From Jatrophihabitans_A sp035248685 (lineage in GTDB: Bacteria; Actinomycetota; Actinomycetes; Mycobacteriales; Jatrophihabitantaceae), in contig DATFHF010000040.1 of NCBI GenBank assembly GCA_035248685.1, positions 1 through 64,000 of the forward strand: a stretch of DNA of 64,000 nucleotides, given 5' to 3'. Each line of letters opens with the position of its first letter. The first letter of the stretch is position 1. The translations under genes were made by a program, and so were the position numbers. Shown one piece after another: positions 24,965-34,446 of this stretch. The notes beneath the pieces are model-generated. The model was not told the DNA's origin, searched no databases, and worked only from the letters and a program-made list of their open reading frames with translations.

Positions 24965-27492
24965 GTACCACCCTTGCCCCACCGGCCCCGGTCACCGTCC
25001 CGCCACCGCCGCGTGGCGGCGCACCGGCCCGGCGCGCGATCCGTCGCTGGGCATGGCGACTGCTGCGCCGGGAGTGGGGGCAGCAAGCGCTGATCCTCTC
25101 GTTGCTGATCGTGGCGGTCGGGACCACCACGGTCGGGTTGGGGCTGGTGGAGAACGTCCAAGGCTCCGACCGGGCGTTGTTCGGCAGCGCCGATTCGCGC
25201 ATCGACATCGCCGACCCTGGCGCTGCCGGCATCGCGGCGGACCTTGCGGCCGCCCGGCAACGATTCGGGACGGTCGAGGCGATCGCGCACGAGAGCGTGC
25301 CGGTGCCGGGGTCGATCACGCCGGTGGACCTGCGCGGCCAGGACCCGCACGGCGTCTTCGGCGCGCCGATGCTGCACCTGGTCTCCGGCCAGTACCCGAC
25401 CGGAGCCGGCCAGGCCGCGGTGACCTCGGCGGTCGCCACCACCTTCAACCTGCGGATCGGCTCCACCTGGTCGGCCAACGGACAGCAGTTGCGCATCGTC
25501 GGCATCGTCGAGAACCCGAGAGATCTACAGGACGGGTTCGGCCTGGTCGCCCCGGGACAGCTCGCCTCGCCATCCGGCCTGTCGTTGCTCTTCAACGCCG
25601 CGGACGGTTCCATCCTCGGCTTCCGGCTGCCGGCCGGCGGCGGCTCCATCCAGATCATCATGTCCTCGCACACCATGTCGGCGGCGAATCAGCGCAGCCA
25701 AGCGCTCGCGGTGCTGCTGCTGGCGACGATCGGGCTCACCTTCATCGGGCTGCTGTCGGTTGCCGGGTTCACCGTGATCGCCCAGCGCCGGTCCCGCGCG
25801 ATCGGGATGATCGGCGCGATCGGGGCGACCGACCGCCAGGTGCGCCGGGTCATGCTTTCCAACGGCGCCGCGGTGGGTGTCGTCGGTGCGGTGTTGGGCA
25901 CCGTGCTGGGCCTGATCGTGTGGTTCTCGCTGAAGGCGCCGTTCGAGCATCTGGTCGGGCACCGGATCAATTCGTTCGCACTGCCGTGGTGGGCAGTGCT
26001 GGCCGGCGCGCTGTTGGCGGTGCTGACCGCGCTGGCCGCTTCCTGGTGGCCGGCCCGCTCGGTGGCCCGGCTACCGATCGTGGCGGCGCTATCCGGCCGG
26101 CCACCCGCGCCGCAGCCGGCGCACCGGTTCGCGCTGCTCGGCACGGCGCTGGCCGCAGCCGGCTTCGTGTCGCTGATCCTCGCCCATGCGGTGCATCCGG
26201 TACTGATCGTGGGCGGCATCCTGGCGATCACCGCCGGCACGCTGCTGCTTGCCCCGCTGGGCATTCGGGCCCTGGCGGCGGTGTTGGCCGGCCGGGCTCC
26301 GGTCGCGGTGCGGTTAGCTCTGCGCGACCTGGCCCGCTATCAGGCCCGCTCCGGTGCCGCATTGGCGGCGGCCAGCCTCGCGATCGGCATCGCCGCCACC
26401 ATCGCGATCAATGCGGCCGCCCAGCAGGCGCACGACCACACCCTCACCGGCGGAAACCTGCCGAAGGACCAGCTCATCGTCTGGCTCAGCGATCCCGGCA
26501 AGGGCGGCCCGGGGTTGAGCGTCGCACCGGCCGGCGGCGCGACCGCACCGCCAGCCGTGCCAACTCCCGCAGTGGTGGCCAGCGCTCGGTCAACAGCTCA
26601 GGCGATCGCCCAGGCGGTGGGCGGCGGCACCGTCCTCGAACTGGATGCCGCCGTCAACCTGAGTACCGCGATACCGGTCGGGGCGCCACCGGATGCCGGC
26701 GAGGCGAGTCTCGTGTTTCCGATCAACGAGCAGGGACGGCAGGGCTGGACACAGGCCGCAACCCCGTACGTGGCAACCCCGCAGATCCTCGACTTCTACC
26801 GGGTCGGCGATCAGGGCAGCAGCGATATTCTCACCGCTCGGCACGACCTGTCCGGGGCGCAGTTGGGCACCGGTTTCAAAGGGGACTTCCAACCGACCAC
26901 CGTCCGGGTGTCGGCCCAGCTGCCGAACTACACCTCGGCGCCGAACACGTTGCTTACCCAGCGGGCGATGACTCGGTTGGGGCTGACCGCGGAGCCGGTC
27001 GGCTGGCTGATCCAGGCCAAGCAGCCGCTCACCACCGCCCAGATCACCGACGCCCGGCACCGAGCCGCTATCGCCGGAATCGTCATCGAGACCCGGACCA
27101 GCCCCGACCATGGCCTACGGCAGTTGCGTGACTACGCCACCGCGGCCGGAGCACTCGTGGCGCTGGGGGTGCTCGCCATGACGGTCGGCCTGATCCGCAG
27201 TGAGACCGCCGGCGACCTGCGCACCTTGACCGCGACCGGGGCGAGCGGCGCCACTCGGCGGATGCTGAACGCCGCGACCGCCGGCGCGCTGGCCCTGCTG
27301 GGCGGAATCCTCGGCACCGGTACGGCATATCTGGCGCTGATCGCCTGGCACTGGCACCACGTCAGCTACCTCAGCCGGCCGCCGTACCTGAACCTCGCCG
27401 TGCTGATCGTCGGGCTGCCGGTGGCGGCGCTCGCCGGGGCCTGGTTGTTCGGCCGTCCACCCAAGGCGCTGACGCGTCGGGTGCTGGAGTAG
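24961..27492 (+). CDS. FtsX-like ABC transporter permease
   Basis: An 843-aa protein with two FtsX units: transmembrane helices near residues 40-60, 255-400 and 430-490, and again in the last ~150 residues, with large extracytoplasmic domains between. The N-terminus is Pro-rich. With the preceding ATPase it forms a MacB-like machine, likely for extrusion or resistance under PadR control. ATG overlaps the ATPase stop (ATGA). Confidence 0.9.
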   Translation: MSTTLAPPAPVTVPPPPRGGAPARRAIRRWAWRLLRREWGQQALILSLLIVAVGTTTVGLGLVENVQGSDRALFGSADSRIDIADPGAAGIAADLAAARQRFGTVEAIAHESVPVPGSITPVDLRGQDPHGVFGAPMLHLVSGQYPTGAGQAAVTSAVATTFNLRIGSTWSANGQQLRIVGIVENPRDLQDGFGLVAPGQLASPSGLSLLFNAADGSILGFRLPAGGGSIQIIMSSHTMSAANQRSQALAVLLLATIGLTFIGLLSVAGFTVIAQRRSRAIGMIGAIGATDRQVRRVMLSNGAAVGVVGAVLGTVLGLIVWFSLKAPFEHLVGHRINSFALPWWAVLAGALLAVLTALAASWWPARSVARLPIVAALSGRPPAPQPAHRFALLGTALAAAGFVSLILAHAVHPVLIVGGILAITAGTLLLAPLGIRALAAVLAGRAPVAVRLALRDLARYQARSGAALAAASLAIGIAATIAINAAAQQAHDHTLTGGNLPKDQLIVWLSDPGKGGPGLSVAPAGGATAPPAVPTPAVVASARSTAQAIAQAVGGGTVLELDAAVNLSTAIPVGAPPDAGEASLVFPINEQGRQGWTQAATPYVATPQILDFYRVGDQGSSDILTARHDLSGAQLGTGFKGDFQPTTVRVSAQLPNYTSAPNTLLTQRAMTRLGLTAEPVGWLIQAKQPLTTAQITDARHRAAIAGIVIETRTSPDHGLRQLRDYATAAGALVALGVLAMTVGLIRSETAGDLRTLTATGASGATRRMLNAATAGALALLGGILGTGTAYLALIAWHWHHVSYLSRPPYLNLAVLIVGLPVAALAGAWLFGRPPKALTRRVLE

Positions 27493-27562
27493 CCAGGCTC
27501 CCGGCCTCGCCAGGATAACCGTCAGGGTTGACTGTTTTGCCGCTGGGCGGCAGGCTGAGCCG

Positions 27563-28210
27563 ATGAGCATCGGTACCGCCCCTGCTCCGCAGGCCCCGCA
27601 GCCTCCGCAACAGGCGCGGGCGATCGCCACCCGGGAGCGGTTGCTGGAAGCCACCTTGCAGGTGCTGCACGAGCGGGGCTACGCCGATACCACCACCACG
27701 GCGGTATGCGAACAGGCCAGGGCCAGCCGGGGTGCTCAGCTACATCACTTTCCCAGCAAGGCAGAACTGGTCCGAGCTGCCATCGAGCACCTGGCCGCCA
27801 GGCGGGCCGAGGAGATCCGCGCCGAAGCTGCGGCTCTCCCCGTCGGCGGCGACCGAGTTGCGTCCGCGCTGGCGTTGTTGGAACGCACCTTCACCGGCCG
27901 GTTGTATGCGGTGGCGTTGGAGGTGTGGGTGGCCGCACGCACCGATCCGGAACTGCGCGCTGCCCTGGCGCCGGTGGAGCGCCGGATCGGGCGCGAGTTG
28001 TTCCAACTGACGGTCGACGTGCTGGGTGTCGACGGCGCCGACCCGGACGTCCGGGAGGCTGTGCAGTTGACGCTGGAGCTGATGCGTGGGCTGGGCGTCG
28101 CCGGGTTGCTGACCGAGGATCGCAAGCGCCGGCAACGGTTGCTGCGCTGGCAGGCCGGCCAGCTGCGGAGTCTGCTGGAGAACAAAGCCAAACCGGCACT
28201 CGAGGAGTAG
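27563..28210 (+). CDS. TetR-family transcriptional regulator
   Basis: A 215-aa protein. The N-terminal HTH (RERLLEATLQVLHERGYADT, then ASRGAQLHHFPSKAELV) is a clear TetR signature, followed by a helical ligand domain. The acyl-CoA dehydrogenase gene starts 3 nt after its stop, so it probably controls that gene and responds to an acyl-CoA or related compound. Confidence 0.9.
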   Translation: MSIGTAPAPQAPQPPQQARAIATRERLLEATLQVLHERGYADTTTTAVCEQARASRGAQLHHFPSKAELVRAAIEHLAARRAEEIRAEAAALPVGGDRVASALALLERTFTGRLYAVALEVWVAARTDPELRAALAPVERRIGRELFQLTVDVLGVDGADPDVREAVQLTLELMRGLGVAGLLTEDRKRRQRLLRWQAGQLRSLLENKAKPALEE

Positions 28211-28212
28211 AC

Positions 28213-29379
28213 GTGGATTTCACCGAGTCGGACGAGCATCGAGCCCTGCGGAACGCGGTTGCTGAGCTGGGCAAGGAATTCGGGATGAGTTACTGGCTCG
28301 GGCGGGCGCGTGACCATCAGCCCACCGACGAGCTGTGGGAGAAGGCTGCCAGCCTCGGCTTCATCGGCATCAACACGCCGGAGCAGTACGGCGGTGGCGG
28401 GGCCGGCATCACCGAACTCTCGATCGTCTGCGAGGAGTTGGCCACTGCTGGTTCGCCGCTGTTGCTGCTGGTCGTCTCGCCGGCGATTTGCGCGACGATC
28501 ATTGCCCAAACCGGCACCGAATCGCAGCGCCAGCGTTGGCTGCCCGGGATGGCCAACGGGAGCATCCGGATGGCGTTCGCGATCACCGAGCCGGATGCCG
28601 GGCTGAACTCGCACCGGTTGTCGACTACCGGCATCGAACGTCCGGATGGCGGTTTCACGCTGACCGGCCGCAAGTACTACATCTCGGCGGTGGATCAGGC
28701 CGATTACCTGCTGGTGGTCGGGCAGTCGCCGGCTTCTCGGGAGGGTGGCCGGATCCGGCCGGCGCTGTTCGTGGTGCCGACGAGCGCGGCTGGCTTTGAA
28801 TACCGGCCTATCGATATGGAGATCGTGTCGCCGGAGCGGCAGTTCTTCTGCTACTTCGACGAGGTGGACGTCCCGGCCGAGAACGTGATCGGCGGTTCGC
28901 TGGATGCTGCCCTGCCCGCGCTGTTCGCCGGGCTGACCCCGGAGCGGATCACCATCGCCGCGTTTTCGATCGGAACAGCCCGTTACGCATTGGCAAAAGC
29001 AGCTCGGTACGCCAATGAGCGGACGGTGTGGAATGCGCCGATCGGCACCCACCAGGCAATCGCGCACCCGTTGGCGAAGGCGTATGTCGAGACTGAGCTG
29101 GCCAAGCTGATGGTCTACAAGGCTGCCGATTTGCACGATCGGGGCGATCCGGTGGCGGCCGGCGAGGCGTCGAACATGGCCAAGTACGCGGCCGGCGAGG
29201 CAGCCTGGAACGCGCTGGACGCGGCGATCCAAACTCATGGCGGCAACGGCCTGACTAGCGAGTACGGCCTCGCTGCTTTGCTCGGGGTGGTCCGGGCGAT
29301 GCGGATTGCCCCAGTGAGCAAGGAGATGATCCTGAACTTCGTGGCGCAGCACTCACTTGGCCTACCCAAATCCTACTGA
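28213..29379 (+). CDS. Acyl-CoA dehydrogenase
   Basis: The product is 388 aa from GTG 28213, with GAGGAG 5 nt upstream overlapping the TetR 3' end. AFAITEPDAGLNSHRL and TGRKYYISAVDQAD are the FAD/substrate-binding motifs; QTHGGNGLTSEYGL near the C-terminus matches the family. A Glu at the usual catalytic position is not clear to me. It would introduce a trans-2 double bond in an acyl-CoA. The chain length is not predictable from the sequence. Confidence 0.9.
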   Translation: MDFTESDEHRALRNAVAELGKEFGMSYWLGRARDHQPTDELWEKAASLGFIGINTPEQYGGGGAGITELSIVCEELATAGSPLLLLVVSPAICATIIAQTGTESQRQRWLPGMANGSIRMAFAITEPDAGLNSHRLSTTGIERPDGGFTLTGRKYYISAVDQADYLLVVGQSPASREGGRIRPALFVVPTSAAGFEYRPIDMEIVSPERQFFCYFDEVDVPAENVIGGSLDAALPALFAGLTPERITIAAFSIGTARYALAKAARYANERTVWNAPIGTHQAIAHPLAKAYVETELAKLMVYKAADLHDRGDPVAAGEASNMAKYAAGEAAWNALDAAIQTHGGNGLTSEYGLAALLGVVRAMRIAPVSKEMILNFVAQHSLGLPKSY

Positions 29380-29556
29380 GCCGGAATCCGGCATCCCTGT
29401 CGGCAGCCTCATCGACCAACTCTGCCGAGGCCACAAGCCACCCGGCTCGCCGCCGCTCGCCGACCCGCGGACGGCCGAGCTAACCGCCCGGCTCGCCCGC
29501 CCACACCTGGACGACGGGATCCAACGAGGCCACCCGAGTTATGTTGCTACTTCAAG

Positions 29557-30624
29557 TCAAGAAGGTCCTGTCTCGCTAATCCACGTGGATAGCGGAGCCG
29601 TCATGCCTGTCAAATGCCGCCAGTTGGCATGCGCGATCGCAATCCCGACCGCTGAGAGCCGGAGATACCTCAGGGAAGTTGACGCCCAGATAGCAGCGAG
29701 GTCACGCATCACCGGATCGATCTGAGCTAGATGTTCGATGAGCTCGTCAGATTGCATAGGCCGCGACTTCATGAAATTTACGATGTCCTCGACATGTGCT
29801 TCTATGGCCTGCCCTGCCACGCCAGCACGGAGTTGTTGTTCATTCAAGACATTAATCTGCAGTCGGGTCGGGTCGCGCATATGCTGTACTAGGAGCGATG
29901 AGTCCACAAGTGGCTGATGTATGGCCTCCGGAATCTCATCGAGAGTGAAGCCTTGTGTGAACAGCGCAGTATACGTTTGGTTCCACACCTGCTGGAAGTA
30001 AATTTCGCTAATCTGCACGACAGCGCACCCCAAGGATTGAAGATGCAGATAATTTGCATCACCGCTGGGCAGGAACGGCACGAGTGGAGCTATGTCGGTC
30101 TTCACGAACGCCGCTAGCGCATCTGAGGAGGTCACGGCGTAGTTGATCGTGTGGGCCAGACGCCAGTAGATGGTCAGAATAGCGATCTCGCCGTCTGTCA
30201 GGCGAGGAGCGATGGTCACAGCGTCGTTGATGACCAGCGCAAGCAGCGACCTCGACTCCTCCTTCGACCGATCTGCCAGGAGATCGACGAGGATTCCGGC
30301 CATGTCCTCGTCACCTGACCGCGCAAAGCCAAGCCCTGCATCGATCAGAGCGTGCTGCATATCAGGGTCAGCTGTGGCACTCACCAGCTCTGGATCAGAC
30401 TTCGCACGCTCCATGAGAAGTTCCGAAAAGGTCGAAATTCGCTCTTCAATAACTTCTCTGGCTATCTGCCGCATCGCAAGGGCGTTTGCACTGATAGCTT
30501 CTCGTACAAAGTCTCGGACCTCGCTAAGTGAGTTTCCTTGGACGATGACGACATCGCGTCCAGCCTGCGTATTGGTTGAATCAGTGCCGCCGCTCTGATT
30601 TAGCTTCTTGTCTCGATCAAACAT
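29557..30624 (-). CDS. LPO_1073/Vpar_1526-like protein with N-terminal NxQxGRD motif
   Basis: A 355-aa soluble, helical protein from ATG 30624. It begins MFDRDKKLNQSGGTDSTN and continues TQAGRDVVIVQG. This N-terminal segment resembles what I recall of proteins named LPO_1073/Vpar_1526 family. The body is alpha-helical with no catalytic motif I can recognise. The preceding gene encodes a two-helix membrane protein whose C-terminus carries the same motif, and the two overlap by 8 nt. Base composition is lower in G+C than the flanks, suggesting acquisition. A sensor or defence role is inference. Confidence 0.75.
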   Translation of the reverse strand: MFDRDKKLNQSGGTDSTNTQAGRDVVIVQGNSLSEVRDFVREAISANALAMRQIAREVIEERISTFSELLMERAKSDPELVSATADPDMQHALIDAGLGFARSGDEDMAGILVDLLADRSKEESRSLLALVINDAVTIAPRLTDGEIAILTIYWRLAHTINYAVTSSDALAAFVKTDIAPLVPFLPSGDANYLHLQSLGCAVVQISEIYFQQVWNQTYTALFTQGFTLDEIPEAIHQPLVDSSLLVQHMRDPTRLQINVLNEQQLRAGVAGQAIEAHVEDIVNFMKSRPMQSDELIEHLAQIDPVMRDLAAIWASTSLRYLRLSAVGIAIAHANWRHLTGMTAPLSTWISETGPS

Positions 30625-30910
30625 CGCTGTCCCTCGACTGCTCAATGATTGAATCGCGGCCCGACTGAACATTGAAGGAGCCATGACCACCGCGCTGCTT
30701 CATGACGGAGGTTTCCGGATCGGAACGCTTACGGACTCCGGCAATCAGAATGACGAGACCCCCGAACGCTACGACAGCAAGCAGCCAAGTCGGCCAACTA
30801 TTGATGTCCACGCTCGACTCTTGCAGTGTGTAAATCCAATACCCGGCCCACAGGGAGGCTGCGGTTCCGAGAACCGCAGACCCGAGCGTCTGGAGCCCAC
30901 CGCTATCCAT
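30617..30910 (-). CDS. Small two-helix membrane protein with C-terminal NxQxGRD motif
   Basis: A 97-aa protein with two transmembrane helices (~8-28 and ~38-60), a basic GVRKRSD segment, then HGSFNVQSGRDSIIEQS at the C-terminus. That end mirrors the N-terminal motif of the next protein (N-T-Q-A-G-R-D-V-V-I-V-Q). The pair is translationally overlapped. The motif at the C-terminus of a membrane effector and the N-terminus of a soluble partner is the arrangement of bacterial amyloid-signalling pairs. No family is recognised. Confidence 0.7.
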   Translation of the reverse strand: MDSGGLQTLGSAVLGTAASLWAGYWIYTLQESSVDINSWPTWLLAVVAFGGLVILIAGVRKRSDPETSVMKQRGGHGSFNVQSGRDSIIEQSRDSDV

Positions 30911-30979
30911 GAGCCGACCTTACGGAAGCTCTAGGGTCAACACATCCACGACACTCTGATAAAAGGGGCGAATCAACGA

Positions 30980-31049
30980 CTTGTGAGGTTCTTGAGGTTG
31001 GTGGGCCCCGCCAGCGCAGCCATGGTGCGATGTGGTGGCATTCGATCCT
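30980..31049 (-). pseudogene. Decayed HNH module downstream of the HNH gene
   Basis: Reading leftward from 31049 gives R-I-E-C-H-H-I-A-P-W-L. A one-base shift later gives A-G-P-T-N-L-K-N-L. Together these match the HNH core (HHxxPWxxGGPTxLxNL) but are frameshifted and lack start and end. It lies 15 nt past the stop of the intact HNH gene, so it is the scar of a second copy. Confidence 0.5.
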
Positions 31050-31063
31050 GCGGTCGTCGGGTG

Positions 31064-32353
31064 TTACTTGGGCCGGATGCGCTGGTTCAATTGCGGTTTC
31101 TGGTCGGGGTCGATCCAGGTGGGTGGGGTGAACCAGGGGATGCCTTGTTGCATGGTGATCCTCCAGCCGCCGGTGTCGATGCGGTCGTGGTGGTAGTCGC
31201 ACAGCAGGCACAGGTTGTTCAGGTCGGTGCCGCCGCCGTCTCGCCACGGTATGACGTGATGTCGTTCTGTCCATTCGGGTGGGCTGGTGCAGCCGGGGAA
31301 CGCGCAGCCTTTATCTCGTGCGATGAGAGCCAGGGTTTGTTTCGGTGAGGCGAGGCGTTGGGTGGTGCCGTAGTTGAGTACCCCGCCTTGGCTGTGGTGC
31401 ACGATCCAGGCGATGCTGGCTTGGTCAGCCAACCGCAGGGCTTGATCCACGGTGAGTTGTTGTCCGAAGCTGGTGGTCGCGAGGCCGGTGCGGGTTTCGA
31501 ACTGTTCGCCGGTCAGGCTGATCAGCACGCTGGCCGGCACGCCACCCGCGTGCGGCAACTGCCCGCTGCGGAGGGCGAGTGTGAGCACCGCCCGCAACGC
31601 GTCGTGCAGCCGTTGCCCGCTGCTGCGTTCGTCCCTATCCCCGGTGTCCGGGTCGGTCTTGGGCGCGGCGACGGAATGCAGCACGGTCATGGCCAACGCC
31701 GCGGTCTCACCATCCAGGTCGGCGACCAGCCGATGCATGCCATCACCGTTGGGAACCAAGGAGAGGAATCGGTGCCGCTGCTGCCAGGCGTCGTCGGCCA
31801 GCGTGCCGTCCGGGTTCAGGGTGTCCAGCAGTTGCTTAGCGATACCGGCCAACACGGCAGGGTCGAACTGTTGCGCCTGCTGCACCAGGAACGCCTCAGC
31901 CTGCGTGATCTCGGCGACCGGCAGGGTGATCGGCAGCTTGTTGATGGTGCGGATGATCACCGATACATGCCCGCCGCTGATCAACCCGGCCGCCCGCGCC
32001 GCCGCCGCAGCTGGCAGCAGCGGTTCGAGCCGTTCACCGGTCACGGTAATCCGCGGGCCTAGGTAATGAGCGTGCCTGACCCGCACGGCGGCCTCTCGCG
32101 CCGAGAGGTTCAACACCCCCGCCAACAACGCACCGGTCGAGCGCATAACGTACTTGCCTGGCAGATTGCGCTCCTCCACCTCAGCCACCAACCGATGCTC
32201 CAACGCCTCCAACTGCCGGCGGACCCGTTCGGTTTCCCGCAGCATGGTCAGCAGATCATCCTCAGCCAACGACGACAACGAAACGGAGGCAACCTCCTGG
32301 ACCACAGCCGACAACCCCGCCATCAGTCCGGTCGTCTCCGCTACCATCGTCAT
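31064..32353 (-). CDS. DUF222/13E12-family HNH endonuclease
   Basis: A 429-aa protein. The N-terminal ~280 residues are the DUF222 (13E12 repeat) helical domain. The C-terminus is an HNH nuclease: KGCAFPGCTSPPEWTERHHV, IPWRDGGGTDLNNLCLLCDYHH, with the Cys pairs for structural zinc. Such genes occur in many near-identical copies in actinobacterial genomes and are suspected of mobility, though no transposition mechanism is established. It flanks the lower-GC two-gene unit. Confidence 0.9.
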   Translation of the reverse strand: MTMVAETTGLMAGLSAVVQEVASVSLSSLAEDDLLTMLRETERVRRQLEALEHRLVAEVEERNLPGKYVMRSTGALLAGVLNLSAREAAVRVRHAHYLGPRITVTGERLEPLLPAAAAARAAGLISGGHVSVIIRTINKLPITLPVAEITQAEAFLVQQAQQFDPAVLAGIAKQLLDTLNPDGTLADDAWQQRHRFLSLVPNGDGMHRLVADLDGETAALAMTVLHSVAAPKTDPDTGDRDERSSGQRLHDALRAVLTLALRSGQLPHAGGVPASVLISLTGEQFETRTGLATTSFGQQLTVDQALRLADQASIAWIVHHSQGGVLNYGTTQRLASPKQTLALIARDKGCAFPGCTSPPEWTERHHVIPWRDGGGTDLNNLCLLCDYHHDRIDTGGWRITMQQGIPWFTPPTWIDPDQKPQLNQRIRPK

Positions 32354-32576
32354 AATCCAAACCTAGAACAGGGGTACGACAAAACGGCTCGGGAAGTAAA
32401 CATCCCATCGGATCCAGGCCAAACCCGAACGATCGGGGGATCAGTATCACCGCCACAATCCCCGTCGCACCACTACACCGCGCGCCGCCCGGACGGAGTT
32501 AAGACAGATCTTAGGTAAGAGAACACTCAGCCAGAGAAAGGGTAAACGCAATACAAGAGATCAGAAACCCTAAACG

Positions 32577-34409
32577 CTACCCAACCCGCTGACAGGTCGG
32601 TGTTGCGCTCGGGCTCGGGCTCGGACTAGCCGACGGCGACGACGACCCGGACCCAGAAGGCGACGCGCTCGGCGAGGTGCTAGGACACGGCGGCAGCACC
32701 GCGATGGTCAGCGTGATGGTGGTGGTCGTCGGGTTGTAGTAGATGCCCGGCACCGGATCCATCGACATAACCTGCCCAACCTTGAAACCAGGCTGCACCG
32801 GTGCGGTCTGCGACGGATTGATATTAGTGAACCCAGCCGTGTTCAGCTTCGTCCTGGCCTGCTGTTCGGTCAGACCCTTGACATCCATCAGCTTGACCTT
32901 GCCGTTGGCCACCTTCAGGTTCACCACGGTGCCCGGCGATACCGAGGCATTGGGCGGCGGGTCCTGGCCGATCACCTGGCCGGCCGGCGCCGGGTCGTCG
33001 GTATCGATCCGATGGGCGATCAGGCCCTGCGCGGCAAGGGCCTTTTGCGCATCGGCGAAAGACAACCCGACCACGGATTGCACCAGCACCGGTGCCGGAC
33101 CGGCATAGACCGTGTAGGTCACCGTGGTGCCGTCGGCCACCGAGCTGCCGGCCGGCGGGTTCTGGGTACACACCGATCCCTTAATGGGATTCTTCAACGC
33201 CACCGCGTTCGCCGCCCCGGACGTACACGGTCCGTTGCTGGCCTCCGGCGCTCCGGTCGCCGGGGTCAGGTGGTTGTTGCGCAGCGCCTCGTCCGCCGCC
33301 AACGGCTGCAAGCCGGCCAGCGCCGGCACCTGGTAGGTGACCGGGGTATTCGGCTTGTCGTCCCTGCGGAGCAGGTACAGCGCCGCACCGCCGATCACCA
33401 GCAGCAACGCCAGCACCACCGCGGTCCAGATCACCGCGCCACGCCGGTTGGAATCGTCCTCGTCGTCGTAAACCGGCGTGAGCGGTCCGGGCCGAACCGG
33501 GACCGCCCGGGCGGCGGCGATGTACTGGGTGCGCTCGGCATCGGTCATCACCGACTCGGCCTCGACCGCCTGGCCGCCCAGCGCGCGCTGCAGGTCGGCC
33601 CGCATCTCGGCCGCGGTCTGATACCGGTTCAGCGGGTTCTTGGCCAGCGCCTTCATCACGATCGAGTCCAGCGCCGGCGGGATGGCACTGTGCACGGACG
33701 AGGGGATCTGCGGGTTCTCCCGCACGTGCTGGTAGGCCACCGCGACCGGCGAATCGCCGACGAACGGTGGATGCCCGGTGAGCAGCTCGTAGAGCAGGCA
33801 ACCGGTGGAGTAGACGTCGGAGCGGGCGTCTACCGACTCCCCGCGCGCTTGTTCGGGCGACAGGTATTGGGCGGTGCCGATCACCGACGAGGTGGCGGTC
33901 ACGGTGGCGGCGTTGTCGGCCAGCGCCCGCGCGATGCCGAAGTCCATCACCTTCACCGCGCCGGCCTCGGTGATCATCACGTTGCCGGGCTTGATGTCGC
34001 GGTGCACGATGCCCGAGCGGTGCGAGAAGTCCAGCGCCGCGCACACGTCCGCGGTGATCTCCATGGCGCGCTGCGGCGCCAGCGGACCCTCGGTCTTCAG
34101 GATCTCGCGCAGCGTCCGTCCTTCGACGAATTCCATGACGATATAAGGGGTCGGCCCATCGGCGGACTCGTCCTCCCCGGTGTCGTAGACGGCCACGATG
34201 GCCGGATGGTTCAGCCCGGCCGCGGCCTGCGCCTCGCGCCGGAACCGGTTCTGGAAGGTCGGATCGCGGGCCAGATCCGAGCGCAGGATCTTGACCGCCA
34301 CGTCGCGACCAAGCCGGACGTCCCGGCCCCGATGGACCTCGGCCATCCCGCCGTAGCCGAGGATTTCACCGACCTCATAGCGCCCGCCGACCAGCCGTGC
34401 TGCCGTCAT
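32577..34409 (-). CDS. pknB: PASTA-domain Ser/Thr protein kinase
   Basis: A 610-aa kinase. The cytoplasmic kinase domain (residues 1-275) has GYGGMAEVHRG, Lys40, catalytic VHRDIKPGN (Asp138), DFG (156) and activation-loop Thr residues. One transmembrane helix lies at ~328-348. The extracellular part has about three PASTA units (from ~365, ~440 and ~508), then a Ser/Pro-rich tail. PknB senses muropeptides or lipid II and phosphorylates division and wall proteins. It is the last gene of the operon, 37 nt after pbpA. No pknA homologue is present between pbpA and pknB. Confidence 0.95.
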   Translation of the reverse strand: MTAARLVGGRYEVGEILGYGGMAEVHRGRDVRLGRDVAVKILRSDLARDPTFQNRFRREAQAAAGLNHPAIVAVYDTGEDESADGPTPYIVMEFVEGRTLREILKTEGPLAPQRAMEITADVCAALDFSHRSGIVHRDIKPGNVMITEAGAVKVMDFGIARALADNAATVTATSSVIGTAQYLSPEQARGESVDARSDVYSTGCLLYELLTGHPPFVGDSPVAVAYQHVRENPQIPSSVHSAIPPALDSIVMKALAKNPLNRYQTAAEMRADLQRALGGQAVEAESVMTDAERTQYIAAARAVPVRPGPLTPVYDDEDDSNRRGAVIWTAVVLALLLVIGGAALYLLRRDDKPNTPVTYQVPALAGLQPLAADEALRNNHLTPATGAPEASNGPCTSGAANAVALKNPIKGSVCTQNPPAGSSVADGTTVTYTVYAGPAPVLVQSVVGLSFADAQKALAAQGLIAHRIDTDDPAPAGQVIGQDPPPNASVSPGTVVNLKVANGKVKLMDVKGLTEQQARTKLNTAGFTNINPSQTAPVQPGFKVGQVMSMDPVPGIYYNPTTTTITLTIAVLPPCPSTSPSASPSGSGSSSPSASPSPSPSATPTCQRVG

Positions 34410-34446
34410 CGAACGTCCTCACTGTTCATCTCGCGCGCCGTATTCA

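Noticed and set aside
27706..28212. Long upstream extension of the acyl-CoA dehydrogenase frame
   Set aside because: It overlaps the TetR gene in another frame and is Arg/Gly/Ala-rich. GTG 28213 with GAGGAG gives the normal N-terminus.
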